Assembly (NCBI RefSeq): GCF_016741935.1
Contig: NZ_JAERRG010000016.1
Coordinates: forward strand, 124,001 to 188,000
DNA from: Streptomyces endocoffeicus
GTDB taxonomy: Bacteria > Actinomycetota > Actinomycetes > Streptomycetales > Streptomycetaceae
Reading direction: 5' to 3'
DNA length: 64,000 nt
A program made the position numbers and the translations under genes. Shown here one piece after another: positions 53,609-62,153 of this stretch (within the stretch, counting starts at the first letter, position 1; each line of letters begins with the position of its first letter). The notes under the pieces were generated by a model, which was not told the DNA's origin, did no database searches, and saw only the letters and a program-made list of their open reading frames with translations.

Positions 53609-54400
53609 ATGCGCAGGTACCGGATCATGGCCGCTACGGCCACCCTCGCTCTCGCCCTGGGGGGAGCCGCGCTCGCGGCGCCCGCCGCCCAGGCGGCCCC
53701 GACGACCTCGGGCTCTCTCGTCCACGAGGACGGCGAGCTCTGGTACAAGGCCGCCGCGGGGCAGAAGAACAAGCTGACGGTCTCCGAGCAGATCGTCAGC
53801 CGTGGGGAATTCGAGGAGTATTACGTCCTCACCTTCCGCGACCAGGGTGACATCACCATCGATGCGCAAGCGGCGGAATGGGACGAGTGCACCTACCCGA
53901 CCGCGAGCGATCACACCGTCGCCCAGTGTGCGGTGGAAATCCCGCAGAACTCCGACGACTCCGATAACTTCGACGTCGATCTCGGTGACGGCAACGACAC
54001 CGCGAAGATCGACCCCAATGGCTCGGCCTACGCCGGAATTCACGGCGGCGCCGGTAACGACGTCCTCCAGGGCAGCGCCGCGCCCACGTTCTACGGCGAG
54101 GGCGGCAACGACAAGATCGACGGTGGTGGCGGCGTCATGGGCTTCGGCGCCTACGGCGGCGACGGCGACGACACCATCACCAACTGCGCGCAGGAATGCC
54201 ACGGTGACGCCGGGAACGACAGCATCACCGGCGGCTCCGAGGACAACATCCTGCGCGGGGGCACCGGCAACGACATCCTCCGTGGCGGCAAGGGCGACGA
54301 CACCCTCTACGGCAACAGCGGCGACGACGTGCTGTGGGGCGGCGAGGGCAATGACACCCTCTCCGGCGGCACGGGCAACAACGAGGTCCACCAGGACTGA
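53609..54400 (+). CDS. secreted RTX-type calcium-binding protein
   Basis: The 263-residue protein has a signal peptide (MRRYRIMAATATLALALGGA, cleavage near AQA), an N-terminal beta-rich domain, and from about residue 130 a parade of RTX nonapeptides (GGAGNDVLQ, GEGGNDKI, GGTGNDILRGGKGDDTLYG, GEGNDTLSGG). These form a calcium-binding parallel beta roll. Two cysteine pairs lie in the N-terminal part and repeat region. Unlike Gram-negative RTX toxins, it has a Sec signal and no type I secretion genes nearby. The role is unknown, perhaps a structural or adhesive wall-associated protein. Confidence 0.85.
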   Translation: MRRYRIMAATATLALALGGAALAAPAAQAAPTTSGSLVHEDGELWYKAAAGQKNKLTVSEQIVSRGEFEEYYVLTFRDQGDITIDAQAAEWDECTYPTASDHTVAQCAVEIPQNSDDSDNFDVDLGDGNDTAKIDPNGSAYAGIHGGAGNDVLQGSAAPTFYGEGGNDKIDGGGGVMGFGAYGGDGDDTITNCAQECHGDAGNDSITGGSEDNILRGGTGNDILRGGKGDDTLYGNSGDDVLWGGEGNDTLSGGTGNNEVHQD

Positions 54401-54449
54401 GTCCGGGCAGGACTGGGGGTGTCCGGCGGATCTTGGCGCTTGCGGCCGG

Positions 54450-54626
54450 CTGCTCCCCTCCCCGCCCCTTCCCGACACCTGACGATATGCGGCTCCGCCG
54501 CGTGGGGGGCTCCGCCCCAGACCCCGGGGTCCAGGGGCGAAGCCCTTGCCACGCGGCGGAGCCGCATATCGATGCCGCGGGAAGGGGCGGGGAGGGGGCA
54601 GCATCGACATGCGGCTCCGCCGCGTG
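54450..54626. repeat. long nested inverted repeat made of a dispersed intergenic element
   Basis: The core CACGCGGCGGAGCCGCA occurs as inverted copies at 54482-54504, 54550-54572 and 54604-54626, and once more at 6979-7001. The first two copies form a perfect 23-bp inverted repeat about 43 nt apart. Outside them, CCCCTCCCCGCCCCTTCCCG (54454-54473) faces CGGGAAGGGGCGGGGAGGGG (54578-54597). GGGGCTCCGCCCC lies at the centre. No transposase is present. The element occupies the 309-nt gap between convergent genes. Confidence 0.8.
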
Positions 54627-54709
54627 GTCCGCCGGACACCCCGTAGGTCCCTTGGGGCCGGGGCTCCCCTCAGGAGTCCCGGCCCTCCCCTTCGCCCACG
54701 TCCCTCGGC

Positions 54710-55849
54710 CTACTTCCCCCAGATCTCGCGATACGCCTGCCGATAGCCCTCGGAGTCCCAGGACGGCGCGCCACCGCTGTTCGCGGCGGTGGTGATGTGC
54801 ACCGAGGGGACGTATCCGCTGGCGGGCTTGTCCGCGAAGGCGCGGTTGAACTCATCGACGATCTGCCAGCCCTGTTCGGTGAGGGGCTCGGGCACCGTGG
54901 CCGCCTGGAACCGCTGGCCGTTGACGCGCTGGAAGGCCGACGGGTCGCCGTCCCCCGCGCCGATGTTGAACGGGGCGCCCGCCCCGTCCTTGCCCGCGGC
55001 GCGCAGGGCGGCGGCGGTATGCCGGAAGTACAGGTCGTTGATGGCGGCCGAGTACGTCCACTTGTCGCCGAAGCGGGAGAGCAGGGACCGGACTTCCCCG
55101 ATGGCGCGCTTGTTGACCTCGGGTATCGGCATGTTCTGGTAGCTCAGCAGCTTGACGTCGGAGCAGGTGGCGAGCTCCTTCTTGATCAGGTCCGACTTGT
55201 GCTTCGCGAACGGGACCGTGTCGTCGGCGAACAGCACCACGCCCGCGCGGCCGCCCGAGCGGGCGATGATCCAGTCGGCGCTGATCTTCGCGACGTCCTC
55301 GACCCGGGTGGTGACGCTGGTGAAGAGATCCGGGCTCCCGTCCGGGCCCGGGGTCGGGGCGGCGTGCCAGCCGATCACCGGAATGCCCGCCGCCTTGGCC
55401 TTCTTGATCTCGTCGGCGACGCTGCCGGGGTCGAAACCGGCGATGGCGATGCCGTCCGGCTTGAGGGCGAGCGCCTCCTTGAAGGCGGACCGGTAACCCT
55501 CCGGCGTGCCCTGGCCGTTGATGGTGCGGGCGTTCCACCGCAACAGCGTCGCGGCTTCCTGGACGCCCTGGGCGACTCCGGCCGGACCGGGGTTGGAGAG
55601 GTCATGGGCGATGAAGACGACGCTCTTGCCGTGACCGGCCGCCTCGGGCCCGGTGGTGGGGCCCTTCCAGGGGGCGTCGACGGCCTCCGCCTTCTTGACG
55701 GCTTGTTTGGCTCTGGAGAGGACGGTCGGGCAGCCGGGCTTCGCGGAGGTCCGGTGGGTCGTGGTGGAGGCGGCGCCGGGCTCGCAGCCGGCGGTGGCCA
55801 CGGCCAGCAGCGCGATGGCCGTCAGGGCCGCCTTGCGGGTGGGGTGCAC
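54710..55849 (-). CDS. orphan periplasmic sugar-binding-type lipoprotein (PBP1/LacI fold)
   Basis: The 379-residue protein has a lipobox (AVATAGC). A type I periplasmic-binding fold resembling ribose/xylose SBPs follows: VVFIAHDLSNPGPAGVAQGVQEAATLL, LKPDGIAIAGFDPGSVADEIKKAKAAGIPVIGWHA, then a C-terminal lobe ending PSWDSEGYRQAYREIWGK. No permease or ATPase gene is adjacent, so it either works with a remote transporter or acts as a sensor or scavenger. The ATG at 55849 is the natural start. Confidence 0.82.
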   Translation of the reverse strand: MHPTRKAALTAIALLAVATAGCEPGAASTTTHRTSAKPGCPTVLSRAKQAVKKAEAVDAPWKGPTTGPEAAGHGKSVVFIAHDLSNPGPAGVAQGVQEAATLLRWNARTINGQGTPEGYRSAFKEALALKPDGIAIAGFDPGSVADEIKKAKAAGIPVIGWHAAPTPGPDGSPDLFTSVTTRVEDVAKISADWIIARSGGRAGVVLFADDTVPFAKHKSDLIKKELATCSDVKLLSYQNMPIPEVNKRAIGEVRSLLSRFGDKWTYSAAINDLYFRHTAAALRAAGKDGAGAPFNIGAGDGDPSAFQRVNGQRFQAATVPEPLTEQGWQIVDEFNRAFADKPASGYVPSVHITTAANSGGAPSWDSEGYRQAYREIWGK

Positions 55850-56368
55850 GGGTCTCCTCGCAGGGCACGGAGTGGTACGGAGAGTTCGGACCGGTGGGTG
55901 GACCGGGGGTGGGCCGGGGATGGACCGATGGATGGACCGATGGTGGGCCAGGGGCTGGGAGCAGACAGGTTACGGGTGGCGGTGGCGCGCCGGGCAGCCC
56001 CCTTCGGCACCCGCTGCCCCATTGAGCACAGTCGTGAACAAGCCAGCCCACGCGTCACCCTCGGCCTCCACCCCATGACCACCGGGCGGCCACCTCCCGG
56101 CCACCGGTTGGGCGGCTGACGGGGCGCCGGGGGATACGTAGATGACCTAAACCCAGCAAACCGTGGAAATTCCGTGGTCGTTGGGAGGCCATCCCTTGCG
56201 CGTGTGCGCGCAGGCGGTAGTGTTCACGCCCGGTCAGGCATGTGGCGCGATTCCATCGCTCGCGTTCCGGCCGGAATCGCCTTCGCCGACGTCCCGTTTC
56301 CCGGTGTCGGCGATCGGCGGCAACAACACCTCGGTCACCGCTCAGGAGCACATCGAAGGAGGACCTGG
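55850..56368. other. 519-nt intergenic region, divergent promoters and short repeats
   Basis: No gene is supported. GGATGGACCGATGG-type units repeat around 55918-55945. The region should hold the promoters of the orphan binding protein and of the conservon. Confidence 0.4.
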
Positions 56369-59047
56369 GTGTCTGTGGACACGGCGGACCCGCCAGCCGA
56401 CCAGGAGCCGTCCGGACAGGCGTCACCGCCGAGTCCGGGGTCCCGGCGCACGACGGGTGGCAGGGCGGGTCGTACGACGGACCGCACGACGGGTCGTAGG
56501 ACGGAAGCCCTCGGCGCGCTCCTCGACCGCTGGCCGTTCCGGCGGAAGCTCAACGTCCTGGTGATCGTGCCGCTGACGGTCGTCGGCGCGCTCCTCGGCC
56601 TCGCCGTGAACGGCGAGGTGCGGCAGGCCCTGGACGCCGACCGGATCGCCGAGCGGGTGCGCGACAGCGGCCAGGTGGCTCGGCTGATCAACGACGTACA
56701 GGCCGAGCACCGGGAGGCGCTCCTGCTCTCCGTCGAGCAGGAGTCGGTCCGCCCCGGGGCCACCTTCCCGTCCACCGCCGACTACCGCCGGGCGCAGCGG
56801 GTCACCGATGGGCGGGCCGCCGATGTGCGTTCGGCGTTCGGCTCCGCCCTGCCGAAGGACGAGGCCCGCGCCCTCGACTACGTCCAGCGCCTGAGCGTGC
56901 TGCGGGACAAGGTCGAACGGGGCTCGGTGCCCGCCGCCGGTATCGACCCCGCGTACGCCGCCGCCGTCGGCTATCTCATCGACGGCATCGGGCTCGATCA
57001 CTTCTCCGACAACCCCTCGTCCTCCGCGATCGAGCTGGTCGACGCCGTGATGCGCGCCGACGCCGCCCACGCGGCCTTCGAGGGCGGGGTGTTCTCCGCC
57101 CAGACCCGGGACGCCAACGGCCTCACCGAGTACACCCGCGCGGTCGGCGCCCACCGGGTCTACGAGGAGCAGTCGGAACGTTTCGCCAGGATCGCCGACC
57201 CCGGCCAGGTCCTGCGCCTCGACGGCATCGAGCGGAACGCCGAGGCGAACGGCATCGAGGACCGGTTCGCCGAGCTCCAGATCGACCCCAGCTCCCTCCA
57301 GGGCCAGTCGCCGAGGGAGCTCCGCTCGGCGATGGCCCAGGGCAACCGGCAGGCCGAGGCCCGACTCGAGATCGCCCGCTCGCTGATCGGCGAGATCGCC
57401 GACCGGGCCGAAGGCGTCTCCCGCGACGCCCTGTACAAGGCGCTGGCCCTGCTCGCCCTCGCCGTCCTCGGCTTCGCCGCCTGGCTGACCTTCTCCTTCC
57501 TGGTCCGGCGCTCCGTCGTACGCCCCCTGGCGGCCCTCACCGGCGCCGCCCACCAGGTGGTCGAGGTGGCGGACGAGGAACTCGCCAAGGTCGAGGACGA
57601 CGACACGACCGACTCCACCCCGCTGCGGCCCCGGCCGATCCCCGTCCCGGTGCGCGACGAGATCGGCGATCTGGCCGAGGCGTTCAACAAGGTGCAGGTC
57701 ACCGCCGCGGCGCTGCTGGAGCGGCAGGTGCTCAGCCGCCGCAACGTCGGCGAGATGTTCGGCAACGTCGGGCGCCGGGTCAGCAATCTCACCACCCGCC
57801 AGCTCACCCTGATCGACGCCGTCGAACGCCAGGAGACCGCCCCCGACATCCTGGAGCGGCTCTACCGCATCGACCACATCGCCGTACGCCTCCAGCGCAA
57901 CGCCGACAGCCTGATGCTGCTCGCCGGAATCCGGGAGACCGAGCTGGACGCCCGGCCGACGACGCTGGCCGATGTCATCCGCGCGGCGCTCGGCCAGATC
58001 GAGGGGTTCCAGCGGGTGTCCCTGCGGTCCGAGACCGAGGTCACCGTCGCACCCGACATCACCGGCGACCTCACGCTGATGCTGGCGGAGTTGCTGGAGA
58101 ACGCGGTCTCGTTCTCCCCGTCCGACACCCCCGTCGAGGTCGTCGTCCGGCCCGGCACCGATGTCACGGCGGACGGCGGCGCGCTGATCGAGGTCATCGA
58201 CCACGGCCTCGGCCTGGCCGCGGAACGCCTCGAGGAGGAGAACGCCCGCCTGGTGCGCCGCGAGCGGCTCGACCTCGTACCGACCAAGGTGCTCGGCCTC
58301 TTCGTGGTCGGCAGCCTCGCCCGGCGCTGGGGCATCCGGGTCACGCTGAGCCGTACGCCGGGCGGCGGGGTCACGGGCAGTGTGTGGGTGCCGTCGGCGC
58401 TGCTGGTGGCGCGGGGGGCGGGGGAGGAGCCGGCGATTACGGGGCCGGGGTCGGCCTCGGGGTCGGTTACGGCTTCGGGATCGGTTACGGCCTCGGGGCC
58501 GGGGTCGGCTTCGGCTTCGGGTAAGGGCGCGGTGGGGTCCGGGCGGGAGCCGCGGGAGTCCGAACCCGCGCCCGCCGCCACGCCTCCGCCCGTACGGACC
58601 TCCGCCACCGCGCCCGAGCGTCGCCCGGCGGCGCCGGTGACGGAGTCGGGTCTGCCGCGGCGGGTCCCGGCGACGTCGTCCCGTACGAACGCGGAGTCGG
58701 CCGACGCCGCGCAGGAGACGCGGACAGCGAACGAGCCGAACGCCGGGAAGGAGCGGTCCGCCACGAACGAGCCGAACGCCGCCACCCCGGCCGCCGCCCC
58801 CGGCTCCCGCCCCCTCCGCCGCCGCGTCAGGGGCGCGACGCTCGACAAGACCACCTCACCGGCCGACCGGGCGATCCCCGCAACGCGCCGGCCCGCCGAC
58901 GCCGAGGCGGTCCGCTCCGAACTCGACGAGTTCGAGGCGGCCGTACGCAGGGCGGAGCGGGACAGCGCCGCCGCCCCGGCCGAAGCCATGCCATCGACAC
59001 ATCAGCGACCCCGGAAGGAGTCGGGCAGTGACCACGCCGACAGATAA
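56369..59047 (+). CDS. cvnA: conservon sensor kinase CvnA (nitrate/nitrite-sensing type)
   Basis: The 892-residue protein has a membrane helix (KLNVLVIVPLTVVGALLGLAV, about residues 60-80), a NIT-type extracytoplasmic helical domain, a second helix (about 350-375), a HAMP-like segment, and an atypical kinase core (LYRIDHIAVRLQRNADSLMLLAG) with HATPase motifs (LAELLENAVSFSP, DHGLGL, KVLGLFVVGSLARR). A Ser/Ala/Gly/Pro-rich C-terminal region of 200 residues follows. The layout is CvnA. GGAGG precedes the GTG at 56369. Its end overlaps cvnB. Confidence 0.9.
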   Translation: MSVDTADPPADQEPSGQASPPSPGSRRTTGGRAGRTTDRTTGRRTEALGALLDRWPFRRKLNVLVIVPLTVVGALLGLAVNGEVRQALDADRIAERVRDSGQVARLINDVQAEHREALLLSVEQESVRPGATFPSTADYRRAQRVTDGRAADVRSAFGSALPKDEARALDYVQRLSVLRDKVERGSVPAAGIDPAYAAAVGYLIDGIGLDHFSDNPSSSAIELVDAVMRADAAHAAFEGGVFSAQTRDANGLTEYTRAVGAHRVYEEQSERFARIADPGQVLRLDGIERNAEANGIEDRFAELQIDPSSLQGQSPRELRSAMAQGNRQAEARLEIARSLIGEIADRAEGVSRDALYKALALLALAVLGFAAWLTFSFLVRRSVVRPLAALTGAAHQVVEVADEELAKVEDDDTTDSTPLRPRPIPVPVRDEIGDLAEAFNKVQVTAAALLERQVLSRRNVGEMFGNVGRRVSNLTTRQLTLIDAVERQETAPDILERLYRIDHIAVRLQRNADSLMLLAGIRETELDARPTTLADVIRAALGQIEGFQRVSLRSETEVTVAPDITGDLTLMLAELLENAVSFSPSDTPVEVVVRPGTDVTADGGALIEVIDHGLGLAAERLEEENARLVRRERLDLVPTKVLGLFVVGSLARRWGIRVTLSRTPGGGVTGSVWVPSALLVARGAGEEPAITGPGSASGSVTASGSVTASGPGSASASGKGAVGSGREPRESEPAPAATPPPVRTSATAPERRPAAPVTESGLPRRVPATSSRTNAESADAAQETRTANEPNAGKERSATNEPNAATPAAAPGSRPLRRRVRGATLDKTTSPADRAIPATRRPADAEAVRSELDEFEAAVRRAERDSAAAPAEAMPSTHQRPRKESGSDHADR

Positions 59048-59498
59048 GAGCGGTACCGCTGAGCGGGAAGCCACGGATCTGCGGGCCGCCGCGGCCGACT
59101 TCACCTGGCTGCTGGACCGATTCGCCACCCAGACCGCCGGTGTCGTCGACGCCATCGCGGTGTCCTCCGACGGTCTGCTGATCGCCGTCTCCCAACTGCG
59201 GGAACAGGCAGACTCCGAGCGGCTCGCCGCGATCGTCTCCGGTGTCACCAGCCTCGCCGCCGGTGCCTCCGGCAACTACGGCCTCGGCGACCTGAACAAG
59301 GTCATCATCGATCTCGAGGGCGGCCATGTGCTGGTGTCGTCCATCGGCTGCGGTGCCGTGCTCGGCGTGGTGACCACGAAGGAGGCGAAGCTGGGCAACA
59401 TCGCGTACGAGATGACCCTCTTCGCCAACCGGGCCGGGACCGCGCTGACCCCGCAGCTTGTCATGGAGCTGAAGAAGAGCGCCGGGTCCGTCGGCTGA
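59028..59498 (+). CDS. cvnB: conservon roadblock/LC7 protein CvnB
   Basis: The 156-residue protein has the Roadblock/LC7 fold: DFTWLLDRFATQTAGVVDAIAVSSDGLLIAVS, then GDLNKVIIDLEGGHVLVSSIGCGAVLGVV. These proteins act as partners or regulators of the small GTPase CvnD, as MglB does for MglA. The GTG start lies inside the end of cvnA (20-nt overlap), so it is coupled. Confidence 0.93.
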   Translation: MTTPTDKSGTAEREATDLRAAAADFTWLLDRFATQTAGVVDAIAVSSDGLLIAVSQLREQADSERLAAIVSGVTSLAAGASGNYGLGDLNKVIIDLEGGHVLVSSIGCGAVLGVVTTKEAKLGNIAYEMTLFANRAGTALTPQLVMELKKSAGSVG

Positions 59499-59532
59499 CG
59501 GGCCGCGCGGAGCATGGAGGAGGGGGGTCGAG

Positions 59533-60030
59533 ATGGTCGCCGGTGAACCAGTACCGCACGATGCGGCAGCGCATGAGGCGGCGGCGCATGAAGCGGCGGG
59601 GCATGAGGCGGAGGACGACGCCCGGGCCGCCCCGGAGCCACCCGAGCCCGCCGTCCGCGCCTCCGCCGTCCGCCCGTTCCTGCTGACCGCGGGCCGGGTG
59701 TCCGGGAGCGGCGCCGCGCCACCGCTCCCGGTCGAGACCCAGATCGTGGCGACGCCGGACGGGCTGTCCGCCCTGCGGTCGCTCACCTTCGAACGCCGCG
59801 ACATCGTCGCCGCCTGCCGACGCCCCCAGTCGGTGGCGGAGCTGGCCGCCCGGCTGCATCTGCACCTCAACGTGGTCCGGGTCCTCGCGGAGGACCTGTG
59901 CGCCGCCGGATATCTGGCGGTCCACGTCCCGAACGCCGGGACCGTTCACGACATCTCCGTACTGCGAAGGGTTATCGATGGTCTCCGTGCCGTCCCCGAC
60001 TCACGGGGCTCACTCCGCGACAGCGGTTGA
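59533..60030 (+). CDS. cvnC: conservon DUF742 protein CvnC
   Basis: The 165-residue protein has a HEAAAHEAAGHEAE repeat leader and then a DUF742 domain: AVRPFLLTAGRVSG, LPVETQIVATPDG, FERRDIVAACRRPQSVAELAARLHLHLNVVRVLAEDL. The last part resembles a winged helix. GGAGGAGGGG precedes the ATG. Its 3' end overlaps cvnD by 53 nt. Confidence 0.92.
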   Translation: MVAGEPVPHDAAAHEAAAHEAAGHEAEDDARAAPEPPEPAVRASAVRPFLLTAGRVSGSGAAPPLPVETQIVATPDGLSALRSLTFERRDIVAACRRPQSVAELAARLHLHLNVVRVLAEDLCAAGYLAVHVPNAGTVHDISVLRRVIDGLRAVPDSRGSLRDSG

Positions 60031-60595
60031 AGAACCGCCACTGCCGGTCAAGCTGGTCATCGCCGGTGGCTTCGGGGTCGGCAAGACCACGGCGGTGGGC
60101 GCGATCTCCGAGATCCGGCCGCTGACCACGGAGGCGTTGATCACGGAGGTCGCGGCGGGCGTGGACGACCTCACGCACACGCCCGGCAAGACCACCACCA
60201 CGGTCGCCATGGACTTCGGCGTCATCACGATCGACCCGAAGCTGAAGCTCTATCTGTTCGGCACGCCGGGCCAGGACCGCTTCGGCTTCATGTGGGACGA
60301 CGTGGTCGAGGGCGCCCTCGGCGGTCTGGTGATCGTGGACACCCGCCGTCTGGACGACTGCTACGCGGCGGTGGACTACTTCGAGCACAAGGACATCCCC
60401 TTCGCCGTCGCCATCAACGCCTTCGACGGCGAGGTCCAGCACGATCTGGACGAGGTCCGCTGGGCGCTGGACATCTCCGAACACGTCCCGCTGATCGTCT
60501 TCGACGCCCGCGAGACGGGCTCGGTCCGCGACGCGCTCCTGGTCGTCCTCGACGTGGCCCTCTCCCGCGCCCAGTCCGCCGCCGCCCCGGCCTGA
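59978..60595 (+). CDS. cvnD: conservon small GTPase CvnD
   Basis: The 205-residue GTPase has a P loop GGFGVGKTT, switch region TPGKTTTTVAMDFG, G3 LFGTPGQDRF, and an AINAFDG motif in the G4 position. It belongs to the bacterial MglA-like/ATP-GTP-binding conservon group. It would cycle under control of CvnB and couple to CvnA. The start at 59978 makes an unusually long 53-nt overlap with cvnC, common among conservons. Confidence 0.93.
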   Translation: MVSVPSPTHGAHSATAVEEPPLPVKLVIAGGFGVGKTTAVGAISEIRPLTTEALITEVAAGVDDLTHTPGKTTTTVAMDFGVITIDPKLKLYLFGTPGQDRFGFMWDDVVEGALGGLVIVDTRRLDDCYAAVDYFEHKDIPFAVAINAFDGEVQHDLDEVRWALDISEHVPLIVFDARETGSVRDALLVVLDVALSRAQSAAAPA

Positions 60596-60632
60596 CAGGA
60601 CGTAACGGGCTGGCCGCCGCCGCGGACCGAGA

Positions 60633-61217
60633 TCAGGGGCCGCCTTCCTCCGGCAGGGACCGCAGCTGGGTCCGGCGCCCGTCCTGGTCCAGGATGCCCA
60701 GGGCCTCGGCAGGCCCGCCGTGCGCTCCGAAGGTGTGGGGGATCATCGTGGAGAACTCCGCCGCCTGCCCGGCCTCGACGACGATCCTCCGATCCCCCAA
60801 CACGAGCGTGACGGCCCCGGACAGGACCGTGAACCAGTCTCTGCCCGGATGGACCTTCAGCGCCTCGGCGCTGGTCGGGGCCGGTTTGGTGAGGCGTAGC
60901 TTGGCCACGATGACCCCGGGCTGTCGGTTCAGCATCCAGGCGGTCCGCCCGCGCGCCGCGTCATGCCGCGGCCGGATGATCACGTCATCGGCGGCGGTCG
61001 AATCCACCAGCTGATCCAGAGTGGTCCCCAGGGCCCGCGCTATCGCGCTCAACTGATCAAGACTGATCCGTCGATGTCCCGTCTCGATCCGGCTCAGCGT
61101 GGATGGACTCAGATAGCAGCGGGCGGCCAGATCGTCCAGCGACCAGCCCTTGGCCGAACGCAGTTCCCTGATCCGCCGGCGAACCAGGGCGTCGAGAGCG
61201 CTGTCCTCTTGCGTCAT
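60633..61217 (-). CDS. XRE-family regulator with C-terminal cupin domain
   Basis: The 194-residue protein has an N-terminal helix-turn-helix (IRELRSAKGWSLDDLAARCYLSPSTLSRIETGHRRISLDQLSAIARALG) and a C-terminal cupin (HPGRDWFTVLSGAVTLVLGDRRIVVEAGQAAEFSTMIPHTFG). It is the PuuR-like design in which the cupin senses a small molecule. It starts at ATG 61217, inside a CTTGCG/CGCAAG palindrome. It is divergent from a methyltransferase gene, the likely target. Confidence 0.9.
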   Translation of the reverse strand: MTQEDSALDALVRRRIRELRSAKGWSLDDLAARCYLSPSTLSRIETGHRRISLDQLSAIARALGTTLDQLVDSTAADDVIIRPRHDAARGRTAWMLNRQPGVIVAKLRLTKPAPTSAEALKVHPGRDWFTVLSGAVTLVLGDRRIVVEAGQAAEFSTMIPHTFGAHGGPAEALGILDQDGRRTQLRSLPEEGGP

Positions 61218-61224
61218 ACGCAAG
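61208..61224. promoter_or_regulatory. palindrome over the XRE-cupin start codon
   Basis: CTTGCGTCATACGCAAG has perfect 6-bp arms and a 5-nt spacer containing the complement of the start ATG. It is a candidate autoregulatory operator that could also affect the divergent methyltransferase. Confidence 0.6.
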
Positions 61225-61264
61225 ATGGTATGTCGCTGAAGCAAGGTCCACTTACGCTCGAAAC

Positions 61265-62149
61265 ATGACGGACCACCACCACGAGCACCATCACCAGCAC
61301 CACCACCACAGCGACGCCGGGGCGGGCCGGCCGGACGACTCGGGCTGGGCCGAACTCCTGGACCTCGACGCCGAAGTCCTGCACAGCTACCTCTCCGAAG
61401 TGACGTCCCAGCTGGCCCAGTTGACGCGGGACGACCCGCCCCGCCGCATCCTCGACCTGGGCAGCGGCACCGGCACCGGCACCCTCGCCCTGCTCCGGCG
61501 TTTCGAGGACGCCGAGGCGATCGCCGTCGACCGGTCCCCCGACCTCCTGGAGCATCTGCGGGGCAAGGCCCGCGCACGCGGAGTGGAGGACCGCGTCCGA
61601 ACCGTCCAGGCGGATCTGGACGACACATGGCCGGACTTCGGCCCCGTGGACCTGGTGTGGGCGTCGGCCTCCGTCCACCACCTCGCCGACCCCGACCGAG
61701 GCCTGCGTGAGATCTTCGAACGGCTGCGCCCCGGCGGTCTCCTGGCCGTGATCGAGATGGCCGGCTTCCCGCGCTTCCTCCCCGACGACGTGGGCCGGGG
61801 GCGGCCCGGCTTGGAGGCCCGCTGTCACGCCGTACAGGCCCAGGAGCACGCCGAGCGGATGCCGGAGCTGGGCTCCGACTGGGGCCCGCGCCTCTCCCGC
61901 GCCGGATTCCGCATCGCGGTGGAACGCCCCTTCACCATCGATCTGCGCCCCCCGCTCCCCGAGCCCACCGGCCGCTACGCCCAGGCGTTCCTCCGCCGCG
62001 TCCGTTCCCATGTGGCGGAGCGCCTGAGCCCCGACGACCTGGCCACCCTCGACCACCTCATCGACAGCGACGGCCCGGACGGCGTGCTGCGGCGCGACGA
62101 CCTCAACGTCCGCGCCGAGCGCACCCTGTGGGCGGCCCGCCGCCCATGA
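61265..62149 (+). CDS. class I SAM-dependent methyltransferase with His-rich N-terminus
   Basis: The 294-residue protein has a Rossmann methyltransferase core: ILDLGSGTGTGTLALLRRF (SAM motif I), AIAVDRSP (motif II) and DLVWASASVHHLADPDRGLREIFERLRPGGLL. The extreme N-terminus has ten His within 15 residues (DHHHEHHHQHHHH), which could bind metal or arise from a repeat tract. The substrate is unknown. It is divergent from the XRE-cupin gene and convergent with the TetR gene (4-nt gap). Confidence 0.88.
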   Translation: MTDHHHEHHHQHHHHSDAGAGRPDDSGWAELLDLDAEVLHSYLSEVTSQLAQLTRDDPPRRILDLGSGTGTGTLALLRRFEDAEAIAVDRSPDLLEHLRGKARARGVEDRVRTVQADLDDTWPDFGPVDLVWASASVHHLADPDRGLREIFERLRPGGLLAVIEMAGFPRFLPDDVGRGRPGLEARCHAVQAQEHAERMPELGSDWGPRLSRAGFRIAVERPFTIDLRPPLPEPTGRYAQAFLRRVRSHVAERLSPDDLATLDHLIDSDGPDGVLRRDDLNVRAERTLWAARRP

Positions 62150-62153
62150 CCCG

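Noticed and set aside
54401..54709. Insertion sequence suggested by the inverted repeats
   Set aside because: There is no transposase frame; the repeats are nested and interleaved rather than terminal.
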